Part shown: piece after piece, positions 40,502-52,673 of the stretch
Numbering within the stretch: the first letter of the stretch is position 1
Layout: every line of letters starts with the position of its first letter
NCBI GenBank assembly: GCA_003255065.1
Contig: QAOA01001695.1
Coordinates: 1-64,000, forward strand
Length of the DNA: 64,000 bases
Source of the DNA: Cercis canadensis
Lineage: Eukaryota > Streptophyta > Magnoliopsida > Fabales > Fabaceae
Direction: 5' to 3'
Made by a program: the position numbers and the translations under genes
The notes under the pieces: generated by a model
What the model was told of the DNA's origin: nothing
Database searches by the model: none
What the model saw: the letters and a program-made list of their open reading frames with translations, nothing else

Positions 40502-43500
40502 CTCTATCCTTCGACCACAAAAAGGGCCAGGGAAGGGAAAAGAAATAGCAAAAAGACCTCAATTTGTTGGTTGACTCTTTGTACAGAATCAAAAAAAATA
40601 AATAATGGGGAAAAAACAACCAACTGAAAACATGAAAAATATAGCAATTTACTAAAATCCGTGTGCTCTATTACCTGTTCCTTTCATGAAAAGGAAGAAG
40701 GGAGGTTCAATGATTTCGCTTCTTGGACGATGAGGAAGGAAGAAAACACAATTTTCTTCATCGACCATTGCATCTGAACCATGTGCTTGCACCTGAAAAA
40801 TGATAAACCAATTAAGATACAAGGTTGATGTCCGATGAATATTTGCACATATATATACAAAATTAAATAAACAACAAACAAGGAATTTTATATTTATATA
40901 TAATGTTTTGATCAATATCCACATCACCTTACTGTAGTCTTGGGATAACATCAAGATAAGCCACAAACGAAAACCAAACCCATATAAACACAAGAGAAAT
41001 AAGTAAATGAATTCCAGATATCAGGCCATCGCTCAGCACTGGTTTTAGGCCGTAAGTAAATATATATGGTAAGCAAGCCATATTTGTTCACCCTTTATAT
41101 TTATATAGTGAATGGTCATATTTATATTCAGATAGTGACTTGCCACATCTCTCATCAGACAGTACTATATTTCGTTAGTGCCAGCAGAGGACACATGATA
41201 TCTGTGATTCTGTCACCACTTTTGAGAGAGTCTACAGAGACTGAAGAACATAATCACGCTTCAACAATTCAATAAATTGCTACTACACATTGTACAGCTA
41301 GAACAAAATAACAAGGCAGATTGTCAAACAATAATACCATACATAAAATGAAATGAGCAGATGCATAACTTTCGAGTTTTATAAGTTTATATAACATCTT
41401 CCACAACATCCTAACTGAAGGAGAAAAGCTAGTGGAGAATACCTGAAAGATGAAATTTTCTATCTTAATGCTGAACAATACAGACAAGAAATGAAAACAA
41501 CAATCCAACCAGAGCATCCAGATTTCTTACCACATATATCTCTCGCTTGAACTCGGTTGCAAGGCACTCTATCGCTATATCATCTCCAAAAGCTGCAGCA
41601 TGACCCTCCCTATTCTCATCTACAGATAATAAACCCTCCTCAGTATATTGCAAAGTGATGATATCATATGCATCATCAGGAGAACCAGAGATCGACATGT
41701 ATTTGGCCCAACTTGGACCATCATTCACGGGAATACATCTCTCTTTGTAAATAGACTCCGCCGCCATTTCTCTTCAATCAGAAAAGGAGATAGTAAAGAA
41801 AACATGTATATAGTAAGCGTGCCAACACTCGGAATTCATAAGCTCATAAGCCCACTTCAGTACTTCTCCAACCAATCAAGTTATCTTTAGGCAGAAAAAA
41901 TAAATGCAGTCTTTCTCTGTGAAGAAGAGGCTGAAAGATAAATAATCGAAGAACACGCAAATGAAAACCGAAAAAGAAAAAAGACTATATGATTTTTCCA
42001 TATCTACATTTTTTTATGAAGGAATATAATCTAGAAAAAAAAAAAAAACGACAATGGCTAAATATATGGCTAATTAAAGAACAATTCATTTTGAACAATA
42101 AATGTCTTTGACATACAACCATACCAATGAATAAACTAGTATCATTTTTGAATGGCAGTTCCAAAAAAAGCACTTCTATATCAAAAAAAGGGATTCGGAA
42201 AAATATTGGGAAAAAGAAGGGATATTGGGCAGCATTGAAAGCTTTTTCGCTAGTGAAATCTCTTTAGAAGGGGAACTCAAAAAGTTTTTTTGTGCGAGAA
42301 ATTCAAACATTGGAATAACTCTCAGAAGTATCTCTTTTTAGGCAGAAAAAATAAATGCAATCTTTCTCTGGGAAGAAGAGGCTGAAAGATAAATAATTGA
42401 AGAACACGCAAACGAAAACCAGAAAAATATAAGCTTTTCTTGAACTGGCAAAATAAGGTCAAAAGTTCTACCAAAACTCAAGTCTTAATGGATGATATGA
42501 CTGTGTATATGTGGACTGCCACCTTGTTTGGAATAAGAGCTTTGGTCGTGGAACATCTGGTATCTCTTTTTCTTCGAAAATAATCAAGGAAAAAGGTCAT
42601 CGAGTAAGTTGTGTATTTTGAATTTTTGATAGAACAATTAATTAATGTAAGACAAACATTTATGATAACAGCAGGATGCAGTCAGAGAAAAGAAAATTCG
42701 TAAAGAAATTTATTTTGGAAAAAAAAAAACTCCTGGAGGCTAAATACCAGATAAGACGGATTTAATATCAAGATTTCAATTCAAAACATGTTATAAGTTA
42801 AAAAAAAAATTAAAAAAAAAAAACCCGAACAAAGGCGGAGTACAAACTAACCAGAGTGTATAGGAGCCTGAATCTACAATGAAAGATAGAAATGGAAGAG
42901 GAGAAAGATAAGAAGGTGCAGAAGTAATACCTGTGCATCCCTAGGTGGACGAGCTCGTCAATGGCTGAATCAAGAGCCAGGCGATCTTCCTTCTTTGCCA
43001 ACAACTTCACTTCCTGAACAACATGTATGCCCCACCCATTCCTCAGATCTGGCGAGTACATATGCCGAATCGCATCGTTAATACCTTCCCTCAACTCAAA
43101 ACTCGCAGATCCAAGATCCTCCAAGAACCTCCTCACCGTCCGGTTCCTCAGATCCCGCGCGTCGATGTCACCACCCATCGCCTTCTGTGAAGCTGTGAAG
43201 AGGCAGTTGCCATCGGCAGAGACATCTCCGCCGTGAGAGAGCCGGAAAACAAGGGATCTGGGCTTTGAGGATGGTGAGTCGTCATTGCCAGGGTGCTTCC
43301 AAAGCACACCCTTGACCTGAAGCCTTTGAAGGTGGCGCCTTTGCTGCTCTTCTAGTCCAAGAACGTCTTCCCAGCCGCCGGTGGTGGTGATGGTGGTGGC
43401 GATATTTGTCTGATGAACAAGATCTACGGCTTCGATGGCTTCAAGAGGCACCGATTTCGGATCCCTCCAAGGGACGGTCGGCGACGAGCCTTGAAATGGC

Positions 43501-43538
43501 TCGGCAACAGTCGTTGCATCGCACAATAGTTTCCCCAT
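40338..43538 (-). CDS. OTU-type cysteine protease (deubiquitinase-like)
   Basis: Four exons: 43538-42931, 41771-41531, 40792-40675, 40429-40338, giving 352 aa. The catalytic core of OTU proteases is readable: [10 protein letters not shown] supplies Asp109 and Cys112, and GADHYEPL near the C-terminus supplies His331. Between them are [11 protein letters not shown] and [20 protein letters not shown], the helix and strand blocks of the OTU fold. The family cleaves ubiquitin chains. The first 90 residues are a plant-specific extension without a domain I know. Intron 1 acceptor at 41772/41773 was chosen because it keeps the frame through an internal Met ([12 protein letters not shown]); the alternative AG two bases later would break it. 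I cannot say which numbered plant OTU this is. Confidence 0.9.
40473..40501. repeat. (AT)n microsatellite in the last intron of the OTU gene
   Basis: Fourteen AT units lie in the intron between exons 3 and 4 (40430-40674), about 43 bases from the last exon's acceptor. Likely polymorphic. Confidence 0.95.
41886..41975. repeat. 90-bp direct repeat in OTU intron 1, copy A
   Basis: This stretch starts TTTAGGCAGAAAAAATAAAT and recurs at 42337-42426 in the same direction with only about five differences. Both copies are in intron 1. Confidence 0.9.
42337..42426. repeat. 90-bp direct repeat in OTU intron 1, copy B
   Basis: Partner of 41886-41975, lying 451 bases further along. Close similarity suggests a recent duplication within the intron. 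Confidence 0.9.
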
Positions 43539-44664
43539 TTGAATGTATTTTCACTAATTTTATTTCTTTTTTAAATTTCGGAGGCTTTTTTCTTTTTTCC
43601 CTTTTTCTCCTCTTCAATGGCGGAGGAGTTGCAGAACACAGGGAGAGAGAAAGAGAGAGAGAGAGTAGGGCTAACGGATAGATGGAGGAAGCGGGAGAAT
43701 TTAGACACGTGGATAAATCTGAACGTTAATGGTCTCTATGACTTTTCTGACCGCGGGAGAGATAGTAGTGTAGGTTTGGTGGACCATAATGGCGCAAATC
43801 AGAGTCCGGTAAAATATTATTTTTGGGGGATTAAACGATATTATGCTATATTATATTATTGATTATACATAATTTTTATATTTTATTTTTTTAAAAAAAA
43901 TTAATTTATTTGTATTTATGTAATATATATACAATAAAATATTTAAAAAAAACCTTCATTATTTTTATCTTCTCCACCTAACCTCTTTTCTTTTTGACGG
44001 GTAATACTCCCCATGAGACGTTGCTATGTTGTTCGTTGGAATATACTCAGTGCGGCAGAGGCAACGGTCACTTTTTACCACTCTCATCATTTCTACGGTA
44101 TCCTATTATATACGCCGCGACGGCTTAAGTTATTATTTTTTTATATTAATATTTTTATTTGTGTTAATATTTTTATTTATGTATAATGGGATAATAGTAT
44201 AGTGCTCACCTATATTCAAACAACTCAACCGGATGTTTTCGAAGCCATGTGTTACTATGCAAGTTTCAGCTAATAAGAAATCAGTGCAATCCCATGCAGG
44301 ATACAAACAAGTAATATTTGGCAGCATATGGCATCTTGAGGTTATCAGAATATTTGGAACCACCGTTGGGCTTTTCTTGCCTCTAACCTATATGCTGGGC
44401 GGCGAGGAGCATCCAATGAGATCAAGATCAACAACTCACATCTCTTCTTGTTTTCCTTTTCAGTTACTCACTGTCGCTGGGGGCAATGGTGACTTTGCCA
44501 GCAACCGCACAGCTTAAGCTAATTTCTTTAATTTCATCTCATAGTTCAAGCTAGTTAGTTCCCTGTAATTTCATATGGATTAAAGGTGTGTGCGGCAGTG
44601 CAGGACTAGGCATGGTATTGGTTTTCTGGTGCTCACTAATCTCCTTTATTTCTGAATCATTCTG

Positions 44665-44735
44665 TTCGGTTTTTTTTTTTATATAATTGAGATTCCCTNC
44701 GGTTTTTTTTTTTTTATATAATTGAGATTCCCTTT
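44665..44735. repeat. Short direct duplication around a single N (44699)
   Basis: TCGG, a T run and ATATAATTGAGATTCCCT appear just before and just after the N, differing only in T-run length. This reads as unmerged overlapping contig ends. Confidence 0.8.
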
Positions 44736-47374
44736 TAAGAGCTTCAAACAGAGTGAAGAGATGTAAATAGCTCAGCCAATGGGCTTCTTGTAGCTAACAA
44801 AGCAGTTAAGCATTATCTTTCCTCTAATTTATAACATATCAGCTTTTACAGTTTAACTTAATGCTTGCCTCTTTCATTAGTGAGACTATAAATATGACAG
44901 CGGTCTTGAAAGACAGGCCTGGCCCAGTTGCCATTCTTGTGGTGGGCAGTAGAACTTTAGTGAACCATTATGAGACACCTTTAGCAACAAAAAATAAATA
45001 AGTAAACGATCCACTATGAGACACTGGGTGAGTTTGGGTTATCAACTTATCATATGATCCTTTCAAAACCAAAATGCCAGCTTCATATCATTTCTTGCAA
45101 ACAAGACCAGCTACACTACACTAGTAGCTTCATATAGAACACTAATTATAGTCCACTTCGTAAAACACTATATAATTTCGTAGTTCTAAAAATAATCAGT
45201 TTTAAGTTTTTTTTTTTTGAAGCGGAGGTTTTATTTTCAGATATATGTCAATATGTATTGAAAATATTAAAATCATCTAAAGTAAGAAATCTCTTAAAAA
45301 ATCAAGGTTTTAAGTTTTAGTTAGAGAGAATTATTATTTGATTTCTAAATTAGTAAAAAATATTATTAAATTTTAAATATGAAAACATTATAATTTTGTT
45401 TTTCTCCTTACAAATAGCAAATATATAAAACATTCATTGATGTTACAAAGTTATTTCGTTTACTTTTGATCAAGATAATCACATAATATCAAAAAATAAT
45501 TATATATATAAATAAAATAATTATATAATATTAAAAATAAGTATATATATAAATAAAATAATTACATAATAAAAAAATAACTAACTATAAGAGATTTTAA
45601 ATATTTTATACTGTTTAAAATAAATTAAATTAAAGTTCTCTCATGTTTAAAATTAATTAATAAACCAAACAATTTCTTATTATTATTATCTTATATTTTC
45701 AGTTAAAAAATTTAACTTCATTTATAATAAAAAAGAGGTTTCTTAGATACTTTTAATATTTATGTTGTATGTCATACTATATAAGAATAACTAATAAATG
45801 AATTATATGTGTACAAATTAATTATTTTTAAGTTTGTTTAAAAAATTAAATAAATTATATTTTATATCTAATAAAATATAAAAATTATGTATGTTTGTCA
45901 CGTCAGTATAGTATGACATACTTATATAATATCATAAAATTCCTAAAATATAAAAATCATATATATTTGATACATAAATATAATATAACATATTTATATA
46001 ATATCATATAATTCTCGAAATTAAAAAGAACAACTTTTTTTCGGTGGTTCCTCCAACGTTATATATATATGGTGACTAGTCAGATCATCACTGACAACAA
46101 TGGTAAAAATCGAAGGAAAAAAGAATAGGTAGCTTAATCTGGTTTGCAGAATCATACGAATACGAAATACGAAGATATGAGAGAGTGAGAAAAGAAAATA
46201 GCGAAAATCCCGAAAATATCCAGTTTGAGGAGAGATGGAGCCAGACCAATTCCAGTGAGAGCATGAGCATTGGGTCGGTTGTCCTTATCCACGACCGGGA
46301 GGTAAACGAAAAGACCATTATGCCCCACAAGAGTGCCGTAACGACGACCCGTCCAAGAAAAAGATTTAAAATAAAATAACTTTAGAAAATCCAAAAAGAC
46401 ACAATTAGGCTTTAGTAGGTGTGCGGTGCAGGCCAGAGTATGCGCAGATCAGTTGCCAGTTGCCACAGAACAGAGGTGCCTTTTGTCAGCTCAACCCGTA
46501 AGCCCATTCGCATTCGCAACATCCCCACACACCACACTATAATTATTTATCAGAAAAAAACTAAAAAATCCCCTTTAATTATATTTTATGTGTAATTTTT
46601 TCTTAAAATTTTAAAAATTGTAAAAAAGACTTACTTGAACATTAAAAATATGTGTTTATTTCTAAGATCCTAGCGATTGCCTATTAATAGATGGAAAGTG
46701 GCATGTCAGTCATACGTAAGTTTTTTATTCTTTCTCCCTCGATGTAAAGTTTTTAAAATAGGAAAATTCATGAAATCTCTATAAATTCTACAGGATTGAA
46801 GAGAAAATACGATATACATTGATTTAGGGCTGCATTGAAGTGAAATTTATGCATCGATTAAATTGTTGGCTGCTATTTGTTGTATGAAGTGATTTGAGTT
46901 GTGGAATTTCTTCTTTAATATTATTGAGTCACATTAGAAGATAGAAGAGGGAGATAAAAGAAGAAATTGGAAGTATAACTTTGGGGGTTTTAATTCTCTA
47001 AAAAATTTGAAGCTATTGTTACTGTTTTATGAGATAAAGTCTTTGTGAATCAGAGAAATAAGGGTATTGCTCCTACTGCATCTTATTTTGCATGCTTTAT
47101 TTTGAGCTTAAATTTTAAAATTAATAGCAAAATATTTTTGTAAGTTTCACAAGCTTTAAAATGGTATGCAATTTACAAATTTTAGTTGAAAAATGAGAGA
47201 GATATGAAGAGAACTCGAATGGATTCGAAATTGGGTCGACTTTTGAAAATGGATATTGGCTGAAGGTTGAAGATGATAAAATTTAAATATTATCATATGT
47301 CCCTGAAACATTTTGAATATTACTTTTTTGTCATAATTTTATAAATTTATTTTCATTTATATCCCTGTAAATTA

Positions 47375-47870
47375 TATTATGTCCCAAATTAATCACATTA
47401 TATGTATGACACGTGCTCTTTCTGTTTATTAATGGACGAATGTCAAGGTCTTAGAGGTAAAACATACATTTTAAAAGTTCAAGAAAGTTTTTCTTACGTT
47501 TTTAAAATTTTTAAGGATAAATTACACATAAAACATAATTAAAAGAATTTTTTAGATTTTTCCCTTATTTCTCTCATCCTTACATTAATCACTACTTTTG
47601 GTTTGAATTAGACGCTTTTANGTATTATGTCCTAAATTAATCACATTATATGCATGACACGTGCTCTTTCTGTTTATTAATGGACGAATGTCAAAGTCTT
47701 AGAGGTAAAACATACAGTTTAAAAGTTCGAGAAAGTTTTTCTTACGTTTTTAAAATTTTCAAGGATAAATTACACATAAAACATAATTAAAAGAATTTTT
47801 TAGATTTTTCCCTTATTTCTCTCATCCTTACATTAATCACTACTTTTGGTTTGAATTAGACGCTTTTAAA
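47375..47870. repeat. About 245-bp direct duplication around a single N (47621)
   Basis: Bases 47375-47620 and 47622-47870 match along their whole length with only a handful of substitutions (for example ATGTATGACACG versus ATGCATGACACG). The N lies exactly at the junction. Two allelic copies placed end to end explain it better than a real tandem repeat. Confidence 0.85.
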
Positions 47871-48056
47871 TTAATAGTGATAAAATTTGATAAAGCATCA
47901 AGTGAAGTGATGAGTTGATTGAGTTCAACAACACTCATCATTTACTAACTACCTTTATGCATTGTTGATTGATCATAATTCAAACATGCTAATTGCTAAG
48001 AAATCACTCTTCTTATTTATGTATGTGGTATGCCCCCAAACCAAATAGATATATAA

Positions 48057-48081
48057 AAATAATAATAATAATAATAATAAA
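48057..48081. repeat. (AAT)n microsatellite
   Basis: Eight AAT units about 240 bases before the start codon of the gene at 48317. Confidence 0.9.
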
Positions 48082-48316
48082 ATACATGTTAAAGAAGTGA
48101 TGTTGTTGACCGGGCACTGGCCGGTACGCGCAGCGCACATGGAATGGAAGAGCGTGGTTGGGGCTCAGGAGTTATTAACCGGAACGGTGACTGCTTTGCC
48201 CGACGTATCCTTCTGCCTTGCTTTTGAAGGAAATTAGAAAACCCTCATTCTCTCTCTTTTTTTTCTCCCGTATCCAAACCAGTGAGAAAGGTATCCAGGG
48301 AAAAAGAAAAAAGAAA

Positions 48317-49096
48317 ATGAAGATCAAGAACAAGAACAAAGGTAAAGTATACCCATCTCCATCCTCATCTTCATCTGCATCACACTCTTCCGATGAACAT
48401 GTGCTCTCTGTGTTGAAACTCCTCCCAGCAGCTATTCTAGCTCTAGCATCGATTCTCTCCATTGAAGACCGTGAGGTCCTAGTTTACATGATTACCAGGT
48501 CAATGGAGACCCCGCTCACTTCTTCAATTATCCAAGGCACCAAGAAATCCTCCAACTCTAAGAAAACCATCCATAACAAGAACAACACTCACAAGCCTCC
48601 TGTCTTTGATTGCGACTGCTTCGACTGCTACACAAGCTACTGGTTCAGGTGGGACTCATCCCCTAATCGTGAGCTCATTCACCAAGTAATCGAGGCATTC
48701 GAGGACCATTTGACCAACGGTGAGAAGTCAAAGAAAAGCGCCGCAAGAGCCAAGAAGAAAGAAAGGATGACTCGTCGTATAGCCGATGCCTCGCCTCAGA
48801 ATAAGATAACCTCGCCGGAAATTCCTGCACCGGATATGGATGACAACTGTGGAGTCGCTGAGCCGCAAGACGATGAAGCGTCTCCGTCGATTTCGCCTCG
48901 AGCTGGTGAAGATGATGCTACTGCAATGAATGTGGAACCCCATTCAGTCAACACTCAACTGCCTGAGGAGGAGCTCAAGTTGGTATTCCGGGGCTCCGCC
49001 GCCAGCAACCACCGGGGTTTAGCCAGGAAAGTATTGCCGGACGTGTTGGGATTATTGAATTCGCGTTTATGGAGCTTTTGGAGTCCGAATGTTTAA
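48317..49096 (+). CDS. Conserved plant protein of unknown function
   Basis: An intronless gene of 259 aa starting MKIKNKNKGKVYPSPSSSSS. The open frame runs back to 48218 but has no earlier ATG; the purine-rich leader fits the chosen start. Ordered parts are a helix DEHVLSVLKLLPAAILALAS (about 26-45), then SIEDREVLVYMITRS, a Cys/Trp-rich core (FDCDCFDCYTSYWFRWDSSP, about 92-111) followed by NRELIHQVIEAFEDHL, a Lys-rich stretch, and a conserved-looking end LPDVLGLLNSRLWSFWSPNV. The acidic, Pro/Ser-rich middle is probably disordered. I recognise the FDCDCFDCYTSYWFRWDSSP and LWSFWSPNV pattern from uncharacterised plant proteins but know no function. Cys spacing might bind a metal; that is inference. 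Confidence 0.8.
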   Translation: MKIKNKNKGKVYPSPSSSSSASHSSDEHVLSVLKLLPAAILALASILSIEDREVLVYMITRSMETPLTSSIIQGTKKSSNSKKTIHNKNNTHKPPVFDCDCFDCYTSYWFRWDSSPNRELIHQVIEAFEDHLTNGEKSKKSAARAKKKERMTRRIADASPQNKITSPEIPAPDMDDNCGVAEPQDDEASPSISPRAGEDDATAMNVEPHSVNTQLPEEELKLVFRGSAASNHRGLARKVLPDVLGLLNSRLWSFWSPNV

Positions 49097-49864
49097 TGAA
49101 ATTTCTTTCATTTTTCTCGAGGCCCAAAAAATGAGAAAGAAAAAGAAAATTATTTTTATAATTTCAAATTTCAATGGTAGGTGAGTAGGTTTTGTCCCTC
49201 CGAGTCTGAAAGCGAGGCTCTATTTTCAATAAAGAGGGAAAAGAAAGGGGAGGGGGGGAGGGAATTCCGCTTCTTTTTTGGTTATTGTTTCTTTTTTTCC
49301 CCTAAACCGAAAGTCGTAGCCGGCGGGAAGTCATTTTCCGGACGGTGGACTTGTTTGGACGTTTGGGGAAATTGTTCTGATTACTTTCATGTTAGTTAAA
49401 TTTTGCTTAGGAGCCACGTTTTGTAATTAGGTGAAGCGAGTGGTGCTGTCTCTGCCTGAAGTAGACCCAGGACCAATCCATTCCAATGTATGCTCTGCCA
49501 GTGAGTGGAGATTTATTTAAGAGTGGTATATAATCTAACTGGGATTTTATGTGATCTATTCTATTATAGTATATCCAAATTCTAAAGTAATAATGCTGTT
49601 GTGAATGAATTTGTTAATGCAAGTATGCAACCTGTCCGTGTACTTTATATTGATTCCTTTGGATTGTAATGCATTTGGAGTTAATAGTTATTCTGTTTTC
49701 ATTATTTTATTATTGATGCATGCTAAGGATAATCTATTGCCTATTGGAAAAGATTTAAAGCTATTCCGCTGGGGAATATCCACACGATGATTTGGTCGTC
49801 TATTTGGCTAAAGTCGGTTACTAGTTGATATGCTTCTTCAAAATGATTCTGACTTACTTAGGAA
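49097..49864. other. Intergenic, 3' flank of the unknown-function gene
   Basis: No gene is seen. It ends at the target-site duplication of the Mutator-like element. Confidence 0.45.
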
Positions 49865-51211
49865 CTCTGTTTACGGCACTTTGACCAAATTAACGTAGTA
49901 CACAAAGTTATTTACCAATTTAGGTACTTTTAAACATAATTACAAGAATAATACAATTTTTTAAAATTGAAAAATTAAAAAAAAAAAAAAGCTGACACAC
50001 ACGGGGCCTACTGGACATGCTATTAAGCTGGTGGAGTTTCTTCAAGGGACATACCATTACGATTAATAATTGTTCTTATTTATTTTTAATTTTATGAGGT
50101 TTAATTATTGTTGTTATTAATTTAATAATATTAGTATAAATAAAGTATGATAATATTTATATAGTAATTATATATGATAATATTCAATTTATATTTTATC
50201 ATTAGCTTGATAATATTTAGTAGTTGATATTTTTTTTATAGATGATTGACTATAACTAAATGTGTACCTAAAATTTATATTTAGCTTAATAAATTTATGA
50301 TTATTGTATATTATTGTAAATAAAATATGATTTTTTTTTTTTTTATTTAGGAGGAAAATGTTGATCTTCATTTATTACAATGGTCGAGTATATAATGGAG
50401 AACAAGGGATTACGTATGAAAGTCCAAATCCTGTATGCATAATGTTGAAGCACAAACTTAGACTACAAAGCCTTAAAGAGGTAATACAACGAAAATTACG
50501 TCTTGATCCCAATAAAGTAATTAAGAACATCAAATATAGATATGGGACCCACATGAGAGCAGGGGCTTGAGGAAGACAAAAACAGACGCGCCGTTAGAGA
50601 AATAAAGAAATAGAAAGCGAGGGATGGAGATAATAAATGATAAGGAGTGGTATAAGGTTAATGATAATTGTTGGTTGTTATTATGAGGAAATAAATATTA
50701 GAATAATAATAGGAATATATAATTGGCAATAATGAAATTTATAAAAATAATGCAGTTTAATAAAATAATTATGATTTTAGGTTAATTTTAAAATTATTTA
50801 TCAAAATAGATCACTTTTTTTATTTTTAGAAAACGCTTACGTGTTATTATAAAAAAATGTTAAAATAATATAGCGTTTTAAACAAAAAAAATACTAATAT
50901 GTAAAATATGTTTTATGTAAAAAGCTGAAATATAAAAAGTTTTGACAGAATTTTTTTTGAAAAAAACAATAAAATGCATATTAGAATATGTTTTATGTCC
51001 TTTGGAGACGTGCCGTCAGCCAAATGACATGTCCCTTGAAGAAACTCCACCAGCCTAATGGTATGTCCGGTGGGCCCCGCACGTGTCAGCTTTTTTTTTA
51101 TTTTCCAATTTTAAAAAATTACATTATTTTTGTAATTATGTTTAAAAGTACCTTAAATTGGTAAATAACTTTGTGTACTACGTTAATTTGGTCAAAGTGC
51201 CCTCTGTTTAC
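49865..51211. mobile_element. Mutator-like element with 10-bp target-site duplication
   Basis: The element is 49875-51201 (1327 bp). It starts GGCACTTTGACCAAATTAAC and ends with the reverse complement GTTAATTTGGTCAAAGTGCC. The arms pair for about 190 bases, through TAGTACACAAAGTTATTTAC and the CACGTGTCAGC / GCTGACACACAC block. CTCTGTTTAC is repeated directly on both sides (49865-49874 and 51202-51211). Long inverted ends with a 10-bp duplication define a Mutator-like element. The interior carries a transposase N-terminal ORF (50358-50570) but no room for a catalytic domain, so it is deleted and non-autonomous. The intact duplication suggests a fairly recent insertion. Confidence 0.9.
50358..50570 (+). 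pseudogene. N-terminal fragment of a Mutator-like transposase
   Basis: A 70-aa frame begins MLIFIYYNGRVYNGEQGITY and continues with PNPVCIMLKHKLRLQSLKEV. This FxxYYNGRV..GxxY..P.PVxI..K....L..LK..I pattern is the short N-terminal module with which many plant MuDR-type transposases begin, as I know the family. The frame stops at 50570 and no DDE catalytic region or zinc knuckle follows within the element, so it is a remnant. Confidence 0.65.
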
Positions 51212-52673
51212 TTCATACTATTAATTTAATAATAAACTTTCATGTTAAGTCTGTTGACCTCGAACACCTATATATTTGCTAAAATTATGCAAATTGCTTT
51301 TACTTCAAAGAAGAAAAAAAACTCTTTTTGTCCCCTGGATTTCTCTTTTTCGGGGCCTGCTGAGGCTTGAGAGTTTGGATAATGGTTGTTAGATGGGACT
51401 GGGAGAAGCCTTATCCATGAGAATTAATAATGGAGGGGAACATAGGGGTGTAGAATGGATCTCTTTGTCCATTACCATAAGAGAAGGAAGGAAACAAGGT
51501 TAAAATTTATGGGATTAGATTGTCTGCTTTCACTTTGTTTGCATGCATTGCCACTGACAGAAAACATGGCTATCAATCTCAGGGTTTCGGTTCGGCAATA
51601 TAATGAGTGGGTCAGCTCAGCACAGAACCGAAGGGGTTACTGGTCCATTGTCTTATGACATTTGGAGGGCAAATTCCTTCAAGAGCCCAGTTATTTGCAT
51701 TCTCATACCATTGGGCCGAAAGCAGTATCGATTTTATTAAGAATAACTTTTCTTTCCCTTTATTTTTTATATTTATTTAAAATTAATATCTTTCTTTTTA
51801 AATTTGGTTATGATCTATTATGCAAACAACTGAACAAGCATGCGTTTATCAATGATGGGAATCAGCATGTTCTTCTTCTACGGTTCTCCCCCTTCCCCTC
51901 CTGTGTTGGAAAGAGGTGGGGGGACCAAATTTAGTGCATGTTCCAATTTGATTTTTATCTAATTGGGAGTTTGGGACAGCTTTAAAAGATCAAAAAAATA
52001 TTTTGAAATAATTTTACTGTTATTTGATACAGTATTACCCCATAAACAATCTCTAAAATTCCTCACATATATTAAAAAAAAAGAAATCTAAAAATCCGGG
52101 TTTATCTTTCTTTAAAGGGCAGATAAAATACTTACTAAATTGCAAATGCAACTCCTTCCACAATTAAGCATTTGGGCGATGCAATTATTCTAGTGACAGT
52201 CACAGTACAGGAGAACAAAAATCGGCCCTCCACTATTAAACATGTTGGTCTTGCGCCTTTTATTTGCGAGACCAACCTAACATTCATTCCTTTCGGGAGT
52301 TCTCCAACTGTGCCTCAAGCGGGCTACCAATTAAAAGCCCATCAAGAGAACGTTATTAAATCAAACCGTTCATATTATACATCCGCATGGTGGCATGATT
52401 ATATTTGTTTACAAAAATTTAAGGTAAAGAAAGACTATCTTATTTTAAAGTCAATGTATTTCATAGGTCTTAGCAAGAGTTTATAGTAGTATTTATAGAT
52501 TAAAGAATTGTTAACAGCAAGATCAAACCTATACTTTATAAGTAAAATATTTCGATATTTATCATATAAATCAACCACTTTAACGCAATGGCATGATCTA
52601 GTTTATCATAAATGATAATTCCTTGTCCTTCATACATGTTTGGTTAAACACATATGGGAGCAGGGATAGCAAT
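51212..52673. other. Intergenic, no gene supported
   Basis: Open frames at 51455-51658, 51662-51934 and 52172-52486 have no signatures, splice partners or repeats that I recognise. The DNA may be old transposon remains. Confidence 0.4.

Larger units (their letters stand above)
43539..48316. other. Long gene-free region between the OTU gene and the gene at 48317
   Basis: It contains the promoter of the OTU gene (a GA-rich patch at 43644-43667), very AT-rich DNA (45200-46030, with a tandem-like TATATATAAATAAAATAATTA unit near 45500-45560) and two duplications around N characters. The frames at 44233-44517 and 46088-46394 are uncharacterised and I do not support them as genes. Confidence 0.45.

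Noticed and set aside
44233..44517. 94-codon plus-strand frame
   Set aside because: No motif, no promoter, no splice partner; surrounded by AT-rich non-coding DNA.
46088..46394. Overlapping minus-strand frames (part reads WTGRRYGTLVGHNGLFVYLP)
   Set aside because: The segment looks mildly protein-like, but there is no second exon or homologue that I recognise, so it is not called as a gene.
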